Assembly (NCBI GenBank): GCA_903906365.1
Contig: CAIVKC010000068.1
Location: 1-39,722, forward strand
DNA: 39,722 nucleotides
Source of the DNA: an uncultured Bacteroidota bacterium
GTDB taxonomy: Bacteria; Bacteroidota; Bacteroidia; Chitinophagales; Chitinophagaceae
Direction: 5' to 3'
The position numbers and the translations under genes were made by a program. The notes under the pieces were generated by a model, which was not told the DNA's origin, made no database searches, and saw nothing but the letters and a program-made list of their open reading frames with translations. Positions within the stretch are counted from its first letter, which is position 1. Every line of letters begins with the position of its first letter. Shown one piece after another: positions 1-6,590 of this stretch.

Positions 1-580
1 ATGTTCCGCTAAATTTAGCAGTCCTAGCTTGGTTTTGATTAACTTAGTCTCTGATTTCATGATCTGACATTTTGGGGTTAATTAATAAGTGTGGTTACTT
101 AAAGTTAATCCCAATTGTCAGATTAAATAGTGACTAGTTCATATATTACATATTAAAAAAAGTAATATTTTTTATTTAACCTAAACAGTACACAATCAGT
201 CTGCTCATGATCCTGACTTGCTGCCCCGTAAAATCATCCATCTATACCCAAATTGCCTATTCAGAGTCCAATGTAGGTTGAAAGTTCACATTCCTTCCCA
301 TCCCAGGGACGAACCATCGCAAAAATTGTCCGAAGGGCTTATTTTATTATCCGAGGGTTTATGGTTTTAAAAAGCCTGATAGAGGAATCTCTGGTAGGCT
401 CAGGGTATCAGCTTTTGTTTGACAATTCAGATGTGTCAATTATAAGAAATCCATTTTTTCCTAATCAAGGACTCTGGTGTAAGCAACGTTACCAGTAGGA
501 AGCGCTGATGGCTATTTTTAAATAGATCCATTCTGTAGGACAGGGTCCATTTAATTGTTCTCCCTGAATACACAAAGTAA
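1..580. other. Gene-free AT-rich stretch
   Basis: I see no convincing coding sequence here. The reading frames are short and broken, and base composition is AT-rich compared with the genes after 4700. The only structure I can point to is the imperfect inverted repeat at 62-123, listed separately. The stretch probably belongs to the same decaying accessory region as the insertion sequences to its right. Confidence 0.5.
62..123. repeat. Imperfect inverted repeat, hairpin or small element end
   Basis: ATCTGACATTTTGGGGTTAA at 62-81 faces TTAATCCCAATTGTCAGAT at 105-123. The arms pair over about 17 positions with one offset and leave a 23-nt AT-rich loop. It has no poly-T run and no gene to terminate on either side. 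It could be a folded remnant of a miniature inverted-repeat element or an old transposon end. The pairing is visible; the origin is a guess. Confidence 0.4.
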
Positions 581-682
581 TTGAAAGATTTAGGGAGGGA
601 TAGAAGAGAAAAAAGCCTTTAGACCCTGAATTCTAAAAGCTTTTTCAAAATTTAGTGAAGTTATGTGTGATCCCGCTGGGAT
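581..682 (-). other. Relic copy of tRNA-Lys 3' end and terminator (att-like)
   Basis: This stretch aligns without gaps, at a constant offset of 3860 bases, to 4441-4542, which covers the 3' end of the intact tRNA-Lys gene and the terminator behind it. The 16 bases 666-681 (TGTGATCCCGCTGGGA) are identical, and over 601-681 about 56 of 81 positions match. The hairpin arms 614-623 and 632-641 keep the same spacing as the tRNA terminator, and several changes in the stem are compensatory. Upstream of the T-arm the tRNA body is not recognisable, so no functional tRNA is made. It may be an old attachment-site duplicate left by an integrase, or a decayed tandem tRNA gene. Confidence 0.6.
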
Positions 683-952
683 CAGGATATTTTGTTGGAA
701 ATCCTTGTCTGATCTATGTTTTGGGGAGGGTATTTTTTCTGCTAACCTCAATGCTAACCTGGATGAGCTTAGCAATTATGAATAAGAAAAAGTTGATTGT
801 AGATACTCGAAAATTTCGAAGTAATATTCAATTTGTGAAGTTTCATGACATTCGCTACAATTTTTGTTTTCAGAATGTTCTAATATTTCAATAGTATTAT
901 GATTGAGAAGCGTGCTGAGCAAATTGCATAAGCTGAAGTATATTTCTATTGC

Positions 953-1014
953 TTTATCCACAAACGGCGAACGCAAATCTTTTAAAAATTGGAGGGAGCC
1001 GTTTTGTGGATAAA
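953..1014. repeat. Strong inverted repeat ahead of the IS481 transposase
   Basis: TTTATCCACAAACGGC at 953-968 is answered by GCCGTTTTGTGGATAAA at 998-1014. They are complementary except for one extra base, with a 29-nt loop. It ends 40 bases before the ATG at 1055 and spans the alternative TTG start at 989. It could be a leader hairpin that limits transposase expression, or paired ends of an older element. A role in translation control is inference. Confidence 0.5.
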
Positions 1015-1054
1015 ATATTTAAACCTCACTGTTCAGCCCCATTCACCGTGGAGT

Positions 1055-2023
1055 ATGATAACAAAGACCAGAACTATTAAGGCCAGAGAAACTTGGCTTA
1101 AGTGCTATGAGGATCTTGGCTCTGTAAGCAAAGTTGCAAGGAAATGTGGAATTCCCCGATCGACTTTATATCGATGGCTTAAGCGTGTCCAGTCTGAGGG
1201 TAAGAAGGGTCTTGAGGGAAGGTCTAAAAGGCAGAAAACCTACCAAAAACAAAAGGTGAATATGGAATTAGTAGAATTGATAAAATCTATCCGGGGCCAA
1301 TTTAATTTTGGACCACAGAGCATAAGCACCCACCTATCAAGAGTTCACAACATCGAAATTTCCGGCCCAACAATCTGGCGTGTTTTAAAGACTAATGGTT
1401 TACCTAACATCAAAAAGTACCGCAAGCATGGCGATTTAATCCGCTATATCAGGCCAATTCAAGGGGATAGGGTTCAAATTGATGTGACGAAGATCGGGCC
1501 TAAATGCTATCAATTTACGACCATTGACGATTGCACAAGATTAAGAACCCTCCGGTTATATCCAATTAAAAAAGCGCAGTCTACTGTAGACTTTCTTGGG
1601 CATATTCTCAATACTTTTCAATTTCCCATTCACAGGATTCAAACCGATTGGGGAACGGAATTTTTTAATGAAACCGTCCAGGAGGAGCTTATGCAGCATT
1701 TTATTAAATTTCGCCCGATAAAACCCCGTAGCCCACATTTAAACGGGAAAGTTGAAAGATCACAGTTAACAGATAAGGCTGAATTCTATAGCACCATTCC
1801 AAGGAAAGAACGAACGCTAAGCCTGGCAAGCAAGCTCCTTGAGTGGCAGAATTTTTATAATTACATAAGACCTCATGCCTCTTTGAAAGGCAAAACCCCT
1901 TATGAAAAACTATTATCAGTAGAGCATCTTATCCCAATTCAACCGGATGTCACATCCAAATATTGGGAAAAGGAAGAGGAAATTCACTCAAGAAATAGCA
2001 CTTGGTACTACAGAAGAAAGTGA
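1055..2023 (+). CDS. IS481-family transposase (DDE integrase fold)
   Basis: This 322-aa protein catalyses cut and strand transfer of an insertion sequence. An N-terminal helix-turn-helix region (around residues 20-50, with SVSKVARKCGIPRSTLYRWL) should bind the element ends. The rve/DDE core follows: first Asp in VQIDVTK, second Asp in QTDWGTEF, and the Glu in NGKVERS. The C-terminus has the usual RPHASLKGKTPYEKL motif of IS481 proteins. The frame is intact, so it may still be active. The ATG at 1055 gives a protein of typical length; an in-frame TTG at 989 would add 22 residues with no family character. The right end of the element probably lies soon after 2023, but I could not find a convincing matching left inverted repeat, so I do not give element borders. 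The gene is AT-rich and sits among other mobile-element debris. Confidence 0.9.
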   Translation: MITKTRTIKARETWLKCYEDLGSVSKVARKCGIPRSTLYRWLKRVQSEGKKGLEGRSKRQKTYQKQKVNMELVELIKSIRGQFNFGPQSISTHLSRVHNIEISGPTIWRVLKTNGLPNIKKYRKHGDLIRYIRPIQGDRVQIDVTKIGPKCYQFTTIDDCTRLRTLRLYPIKKAQSTVDFLGHILNTFQFPIHRIQTDWGTEFFNETVQEELMQHFIKFRPIKPRSPHLNGKVERSQLTDKAEFYSTIPRKERTLSLASKLLEWQNFYNYIRPHASLKGKTPYEKLLSVEHLIPIQPDVTSKYWEKEEEIHSRNSTWYYRRK

Positions 2024-2256
2024 GCGGAAATGTCTCAAATGTGTTGAAATATCACAGTTAAACAGCCCCTGCCTGGTCTACTTTAAATTTGCCTCTTCAT
2101 GAGGTTTAAAACATCTTATTCTAGATTTATTATCATGGATCATAAAATGGTTTAGTACTTTGATTCGGTAGTGAAAAAGTTAGATTTTCAAATAATCAAT
2201 ATGCGATTAAAGCAGGAGTAATGTTTTACAATAACACAGAAAAATAAATTGCTACA

Positions 2257-2802
2257 TTAATGAATCTTGCTGATTATTTTTTTGAAAAAAACCCTCAGGA
2301 GTGATTTATTGTCTGTTTTGCATTTCAAAAGCAATTTATTAAAAGAAGCAGTTACACATTGATTCTCTTTCCCTTCACAAGTAATCATAAATTCTCCAGC
2401 AATGGCGTAAGCCCACAAATCGATGAATTCAGGACTTGAAATGCGGTTAGTATATAAAAATTCCAAAATTTGATTGGGATGGGATTGTAAAAAGGTATTG
2501 CAAGAATTACCGAGACTTTCGGCTAAAGCTCCATCTGACTTTTTCAGCATATTGGAAACCAAATATAAATAAAAAGGCCTGGTGGAATTATTGTCGGTGG
2601 TCAAACTATCGATTATAGAGAAAGTTTTCTCATCGTCCGAAGCAGGGAATTTGTGGTAGTAAAAATCTTTTGCCGGCTGAGATATGGCTTTATTTTTCAA
2701 ATAGTAAGAAAGATCAATTGATTTTTGACCGTAACCCTTAAATAATAGGATTGTCAAAACAAGGGAAAGAAGCGCTGGTATAGTTAGGATAAATTTTTTC
2801 AA
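2257..2802 (-). CDS. Small exported hypothetical protein
   Basis: This 181-aa protein starts with a Lys-Lys n-region and a hydrophobic stretch at about residues 4-22, which looks like a signal peptide with possible cleavage near GYGQ. The mature part is mostly helical and charged, with four cysteines (101, 142, 149 and 161) that could form disulfides in the periplasm. I recognise no domain. It stands alone between an IS481 transposase and transposon debris, with no operon partner. It may be cargo of the old insertion or simply a resident gene. The clean signal peptide and uninterrupted frame argue that it is real. Confidence 0.6.
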   Translation of the reverse strand: MKKFILTIPALLSLVLTILLFKGYGQKSIDLSYYLKNKAISQPAKDFYYHKFPASDDEKTFSIIDSLTTDNNSTRPFYLYLVSNMLKKSDGALAESLGNSCNTFLQSHPNQILEFLYTNRISSPEFIDLWAYAIAGEFMITCEGKENQCVTASFNKLLLKCKTDNKSLLRVFFKKIISKIH

Positions 2803-2920
2803 CGGTAGTACTTTTTTTAAACCACTAATTTTATATTGAGCTCATAAACAGGTTTAAAAATATCAATTTTACTATATAAGCTCATAATCTTTCTGACTTT
2901 TGATTTCCTCCCCAATGCAG

Positions 2921-2990
2921 GAGCGCGTTAAAATGGCGATTCAGATCCCTTGAGCGCGTGCAAAATGCCGAGAGGGCTTAAAATGAAGAT
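2921..2990. repeat. Three short direct repeats, probable transposon end
   Basis: Three related units follow each other: 2921-2939 (GAGCGCGTTAAAATGGCGA), 2952-2971 (GAGCGCGTGCAAAATGCCGA) and 2972-2989 (GAGGGCTTAAAATGAAGA). The second and third abut directly. Multiple copies of a roughly 20-bp transposase-binding motif are characteristic of the ends of IS21-family elements, and these units resemble such sites, but no istA or istB gene is present here. I read this as a stranded element end. Confidence 0.4.
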
Positions 2991-3008
2991 TTGGAGCTTT
3001 TAAAAGCC

Positions 3009-3158
3009 TTAAGGACCTTCGGCTGGTCGCTTGATTTTTCTGATGCCGTCGGGGTCGATTTTGATTCTGCAAAAATCATTCGAGCAGTTAAAGGCAGCTC
3101 CTGAAGGGATATTTTGGTCCTTGTACTTACCGTTTAGGCCGACTGATTTACTATTTCT
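3009..3158 (-). pseudogene. Unidentified coding remnant without a start
   Basis: An open frame of about 50 codons ends in TAA at 3009-3011 and has no start codon. It opens after a stop at 3159-3161, just outside the left end of the IS3 element. The peptide (for example KYKDQNIPSG and RIKIDPDGIR) looks coding but I cannot assign it. Its stop lies about 20 bases from the repeat cluster 2921-2990, which would fit the tail of a transposon gene next to the element's end. It may be the 3' stub of a gene cut by the IS3 insertion. The frame is short enough to be chance. Confidence 0.25.
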
Positions 3159-3231
3159 TTATAATACTCACCTATTTCGAGACCAAAAGGTTAGGATGTT
3201 AAGTTAAGATTTTGATCCTTCATTTGTTTCA

Positions 3232-4085
3232 TTATGCTGCCGTTTTAATCATTTCCTGGTAACGGTCATTGGGTTTTTGCCTGGTCGTGTGATGCGTTTT
3301 ATCATTGTAGTAGGCGGTGTGGTTTTGAACCCCTTTTAATAGTTCAAAACCATCATCCGCCAGGTTCAAGTAGATATAATCGTACTTGATTGACTTCCAG
3401 AATCTTTCAATACAGATATTATCTTTTGACCTGCCTTTGCCATCCATTGATATTAATATCTCCATTTTGTCCAGATATTGTGTTCATAAGGCACTGGTAT
3501 ATTGCAAACCCTGGTCTGAGTTTACTATTACAGGTTTGCCATGCATGTTAATAGTATCCTCCAGTACTTCTTTACACCCCTGGCTACTCATAGAGTTACT
3601 GATTCCCCAGCCGACGATTTTGCGGCTATATACGTCTATGATGGCTGTCAGGTACATAAATCCCTTTTTCATGGGTATATAGGTAATATCTGTACACCAT
3701 ACTTGGTTGGCCCTTGTAATCTCTAAACCCCTCAAAAAATAGGGCTTGATAAATTTGGCCAGCCCCTGCTTGGTCAGGTTCTTGCGACTGTAAATAGTCT
3801 CCCGGCCCATGAGTTTTAAAAGCCTGCGGATATGCTTTGGTACTACAGGATGATGTCTCGCTTTTAAGAACAACACCATGGATTAAACCCCTTCTATTAA
3901 GTGATCTGTCAGGTGTTTATCCATCATTTCCATCATCTTTATATTCTCGGCCTTTTCCGGGACAGGTTTGTAATACAACCGGCTTCTGTTGACGCTGAGA
4001 AATTCACCGTGCCTTCGCACTGATATTTTCTGTATCCTGGGGTTTATCAAACTGGCATGCTCTTCTATCCCCCAAGCTTCTTGAA
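3232..4085 (-). pseudogene. IS3-family transposase orfB, broken by two stops
   Basis: This is the catalytic half of an IS3 transposase. Read in one frame from the frameshift region near 4085 down to the TAA at 3232, it keeps all the family landmarks: first Asp in VWCTDITYI, second Asp in VNSDQGLQYTS, and Glu in NICIERFW. Two nonsense codons interrupt it: TAA at 3883-3885, where relatives have an Arg-like position before SMVLFL, and TGA at 3484-3486, where Trp is common before TQYL. No frameshift is present, so decay has been by point mutation only. The pieces 3879-3484 and 3465-3232 are fragments of this one gene, not separate genes. Confidence 0.85.
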
Positions 4086-4355
4086 ACTTTTTTTTAAAAA
4101 TTCATTCTCCATTTTGAGCTGGCCGATCTGGGCATAGAGCTCTTGGGTGTCTACAGAATCCTTTTCTTCGACAGCGTCCTTTTCAAAGGCAGCGCCCATA
4201 TTCTCGAGAAACTCTGTCTTCCATTTGGAGATCATAACTGGATTTACGTCGAATTTCTTGGCAAACTCTGCGAGCGCTTCCTGGTTTTTAACGGCTTCAA
4301 GTGCCACTTTGGCCTTGAAGGCTGGAGCGAATTTTCTGCGGGTTTACTTTTTCAT
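4065..4355 (-). pseudogene. IS3-family orfA (helix-turn-helix), nonsense at codon 4
   Basis: OrfA of IS3 elements binds the terminal repeats through a helix-turn-helix followed by a leucine-zipper-like coiled coil. Translation from the ATG at 4355-4353 meets a TAA at 4346-4344 after three codons; past it the frame gives the expected TRRKFAPAFKAKVALEA opening, the HTH (FDVNPVMISKWK) and the coiled coil (IGQLKMENEFLKK). The 3' end holds eight A residues followed by G at about 4089-4097, a standard A-AAA-AAG slippery site for the -1 shift into orfB. A restart at the ATG corresponding to MALEAVKNQ would lose part of the N-terminus. Confidence 0.8.
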
Positions 4356-4460
4356 TTGAGATAGTTAAACCACGAAAATATTTAACTAACCCTGTGGTCC
4401 GAATTTTAGGGAGTTTTATATTACGCATTCCAATCATTTATGAAAAAATCTAGGTGGGAA

Positions 4461-4501
4461 TAGAAAATAAGAAAGCCTCCAGACTTTTGATTCTGAAGGC
4501 T
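4461..4501 (-). terminator. Terminator of tRNA-Lys
   Basis: On the minus strand AGCCTTCAGA pairs with TCTGGAGGCT (positions 4501-4492 and 4483-4474) around an 8-nt loop, and a T-rich tract (TTTCTTATTTTC) follows. It begins 27 bases after the tRNA 3' end. The same structure with compensatory base changes occurs at 614-641. Confidence 0.75.
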
Positions 4502-4527
4502 TTTGAAGATTTGTAAGGCTTTTGTTG

Positions 4528-4600
4528 TGATCCCGCTGGGACTCGAACCCAGGACCCATACATTAAAAGTGTATTGCTCTACCAACTGAGCTACGGAATC
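4528..4600 (-). tRNA. tRNA-Lys (anticodon UUU)
   Basis: The 73-nt minus-strand gene folds into a full cloverleaf: acceptor GATTCCG with CGGGATC and discriminator A, D-stem GCTC/GAGC, anticodon stem ATACA/TGTAT with loop CTTTTAA (anticodon TTT), and T-stem CTGGG/CCCAG with loop TTCGAGT. The 3' CCA is not encoded (the gene is followed by CAACAA), so it is added after transcription, as is common in Bacteroidota. A promoter and a terminator flank it, so it is a single-gene unit. Its 3' end is partly duplicated at 666-681, which suggests past use as an integration site. Confidence 0.97.
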
Positions 4601-4620
4601 GTTCCTTTTTTTTAGGAGTG

Positions 4621-4650
4621 CAAAAATACGGCAAAAAACCTTTTAGCCAA
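4621..4650 (-). promoter_or_regulatory. Bacteroidota-type promoter of tRNA-Lys
   Basis: On the minus strand a -7 box TATTTTTG (4628-4621) is preceded after 19 bases by TTG (4650-4648). This fits the TTG...TAnnTTTG promoter form of Bacteroidota. It lies about 20 bases ahead of the tRNA 5' end. Confidence 0.7.
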
Positions 4651-4708
4651 ATAATTTAAGGCAATTTTTACCCTATATACACCCGATCTTATCAACATTT
4701 CTTTTTTA

Positions 4709-4735
4709 TTGCCCACATGAACTCACTTATTTTTG
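4709..4735 (+). promoter_or_regulatory. Promoter of the SDR gene
   Basis: TTG at 4709-4711, 16 bases, then TATTTTTG at 4728-4735 matches the Bacteroidota promoter form. The box ends 18 bases before the ATG at 4754, so the leader would be very short. It is arranged back to back with the tRNA-Lys promoter in the same 150-bp gap. Confidence 0.6.
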
Positions 4736-4753
4736 CACCCAGAATAATTAGAT

Positions 4754-5560
4754 ATGTCCTTTTTTGATAATAAAGTAGTGGTCGTTACCGGCGGCAGTGA
4801 CGGAATTGGCAAGGCGCTCATTGATGCATTGGTGCCGTTGGGCGCCAAAATTGCCACCTGCGGCAGGAACTACGATAAATTGTATCAGCTTCAGCTGGAA
4901 TATCCAGCTGTATTGATGCATGCAGTAACCTGTGACGTCAGCAAGGAGGTGGAATGCCGTCGATTTATCGAATCCACCCTGGAGACTTTTGGCACCATTG
5001 ACATACTAATAAATAATGCTGGCATCAGTATGAGGGCCCTTTTTGCGGATGTTGACCTGGATGTCATTCGAAAAACCATGGATGTCAACTTTTTCGGCGC
5101 CGTATACTGTACAAAATTTGCGCTGCCTTATATAATTGAACAAAAGGGGGTTATTGTGGGGATTTCCTCTACAGCAGGCTACAGGGGACTTCCTGGCAGA
5201 ACGGCCTATTCGGCCTCCAAATTTGCACTCCAGGGGTGGCTGGAGTCCCTTAGAACCGAATTAATGGATACCGGCGTACACGTAATGTGGGTTTCACCCG
5301 GTTTTACGGCCTCCAATATTCGAAATGCAGCACTCAACAGCCAGGGTCTGGCCCAAGGGGAAAGTCCCATGGATGAGGCTAAGATGATGACGGCCCAGGA
5401 TTGTGCCAGACATATTCTCAACGCCATTGAGAAGGGGAAACGCAGCATGGTGCTTAGTTTTACCGGTAAACTGACTGTTTTCCTGAACAAATTTTTTCCT
5501 TCTCTTTCCGACAGACTGGTTCATAATTTCTATTATAAGAAGGGGGAATTTGTTAAGTAG
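4754..5560 (+). CDS. Short-chain dehydrogenase/reductase
   Basis: This 268-aa classical SDR is a cytoplasmic NAD(P)H-dependent oxidoreductase of unknown substrate. The Rossmann cofactor motif TGGSDGIG is at residues 12-19 and NNAG at 87-90. The catalytic Ser is in the ISSTAGYRG stretch (138/139), followed by Tyr152 and Lys156 in YSASK. An Arg shortly after the glycine motif (GRN, about 38) hints at NADP(H) preference. The C-terminal part (LTVFLNKFFPSLSDRLVHNF) is the long hydrophobic tail seen in DHRS7-like members of the family, which may contact membrane lipids. All catalytic residues are present. The gene has its own promoter, and the next gene starts 108 bases downstream, so it may be transcribed with it. 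Confidence 0.92.
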   Translation: MSFFDNKVVVVTGGSDGIGKALIDALVPLGAKIATCGRNYDKLYQLQLEYPAVLMHAVTCDVSKEVECRRFIESTLETFGTIDILINNAGISMRALFADVDLDVIRKTMDVNFFGAVYCTKFALPYIIEQKGVIVGISSTAGYRGLPGRTAYSASKFALQGWLESLRTELMDTGVHVMWVSPGFTASNIRNAALNSQGLAQGESPMDEAKMMTAQDCARHILNAIEKGKRSMVLSFTGKLTVFLNKFFPSLSDRLVHNFYYKKGEFVK

Positions 5561-5668
5561 GGGGGATTTTTATCCAATTATTGATTCCAAAACCAGACCT
5601 GTGGGGTCACCAAATATGCGCCAAACGAACTTGCTAGACCAGCATAATCTTAATTCCATCCACTTTTC

Positions 5669-6490
5669 ATGGCTATTTTAACACTGACTTCCGATATTGG
5701 TCAGCAAGACTACCTGGTTGGTGCCGTGAAGGGCCAGCTTCTGCAAATAAACCCAGCATTCAACATTGTGGATGTGTCCCATGCCCTGTCTCCATTTAAT
5801 TACCCCCAGGCAGCTTACGTTTGTCGAAATGCCATTAAGAATTTTCCACCCCAGACTTTTCATATAATATTGGTCAATCTCTTTGAACAGAAACCCGATC
5901 AGTTGCTGCTGGCCTATCACCAGGGACAGTACCTGCTATGTGCCGATAACGGTCTGTTGACAATGATCCTCGAGGGAAAGCCGGAAATGATTATCGGACT
6001 GCCGCTGGACAAACTGGCTATAAAAAATACCCTTTACTGCATCCAGGTTATGGGAAAAGCCATTCAGGATTTGCTGGAAGGCAGGGGATTGGGGGACATT
6101 GGGCTGCCTGATACAACTTTCGTAGAAAAGAACCACCTCAGGGCAATGCTGGGTGACAAATGGATTGAAAGCCAGATCATATTCATCGATAATTTTGAAA
6201 ATGTAGTGGTTAATATCACCCGCAGTGAATTTGAGGAGCAGCGCAAGGGGAGGAGCTTTCGGATCGTTTTTAAGCGGGATGAGGTCATTGACAAGATATC
6301 CGAAACCTATGCTGATGTACCAGAAGGCGAAAAGCTCGCACTCTTCAATTCTGCCGGTTATCTGGAAATAGCCATAAATAAGGGCAATGCTGCCGGACTT
6401 TTTGGCCTCCAGGGCTTTGCCGAGCAATCCCAAAACCAGTATCTGCAAAGCCGGCTTTTTTACCAGACTGTAAGGGTCTATTTTGAATAA
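5669..6490 (+). CDS. DUF62 SAM hydrolase (SAM hydroxide adenosyltransferase)
   Basis: This 273-aa protein belongs to the DUF62 family related to fluorinase and chlorinase. Characterised non-halogenating members split S-adenosylmethionine with water into adenosine and methionine. The N-terminus has the family opening LTLTSDIGQQDYLVGAVKG with the nucleotide-contacting Asp, followed by IVDVSH and the ADNGLLT motif. The C-terminal domain has FIDNFENVVVNI and the glycine-rich NAAGLFGL near the end, and the length is typical. Nothing here points to halide use; hydrolase is the safer reading. The in vivo purpose (methyl recycling or SAM level control) is not settled by the sequence. It sits between an SDR and a DUF2723 gene on the same strand. 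Confidence 0.88.
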   Translation: MAILTLTSDIGQQDYLVGAVKGQLLQINPAFNIVDVSHALSPFNYPQAAYVCRNAIKNFPPQTFHIILVNLFEQKPDQLLLAYHQGQYLLCADNGLLTMILEGKPEMIIGLPLDKLAIKNTLYCIQVMGKAIQDLLEGRGLGDIGLPDTTFVEKNHLRAMLGDKWIESQIIFIDNFENVVVNITRSEFEEQRKGRSFRIVFKRDEVIDKISETYADVPEGEKLALFNSAGYLEIAINKGNAAGLFGLQGFAEQSQNQYLQSRLFYQTVRVYFE

Positions 6491-6558
6491 ATGGCAACTC
6501 CCTTCAAAAAATAATCGTTAAAACACCCCTTGCCACTCCATCATTCTGTTCAGAACCT

Positions 6559-6566
6559 TATATTTG
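6559..6566 (+). promoter_or_regulatory. Putative -7 box before the DUF2723 gene
   Basis: TATATTTG matches TAnnTTTG. A TTG lies 26 bases upstream (6530-6532), longer than ideal. Transcription would begin around 6573, downstream of the in-frame TTG at 6564. This favours the ATG at 6591 as the true start. Confidence 0.45.
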
Positions 6567-6590
6567 CCAATTCTTAAAAACCAACGCTGT

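Larger units (their letters stand above)
3174..4405 (-). mobile_element. Degenerate IS3-family insertion sequence
   Basis: The element is about 1.23 kb, the normal size for IS3. Imperfect terminal inverted repeats are visible: TTCGAGACCAAAAGGTTAG at 3176-3194 and, on the minus strand, TTCGGACCACAGGGTTAG from 4403 to 4386. They match at about 16 of 18 positions with one extra base. Both transposase frames lie on the minus strand with the usual orfA/orfB overlap. Three premature stops inactivate it. I could not define the target-site duplication, so the outer ends are uncertain by a few bases. Confidence 0.8.

Noticed and set aside
655-976. Short frames near the tRNA relic
   Set aside because: They cross the duplicated tRNA segment and AT-rich non-coding DNA and have no motifs.
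1028-2068. Direct repeat CAC..GTT..CAGCCCC on both sides of the IS481 gene as a target duplication
   Set aside because: The match is short and interrupted (1028-1041 against 2052-2068), and no terminal inverted repeats fit those borders.
3386-3726. Plus-strand open frames across the IS3 element
   Set aside because: They run antisense to the conserved transposase orfB and show no family motifs.
5936-6448. 170-residue minus-strand frame over the DUF62 gene
   Set aside because: It is a mirror of a well-supported plus-strand gene and has no signature of its own.
5669-6490. Fluorinase or chlorinase activity for the DUF62 protein
   Set aside because: It matches the general SAM hydrolase branch, and nothing in the context points to organohalogen chemistry.
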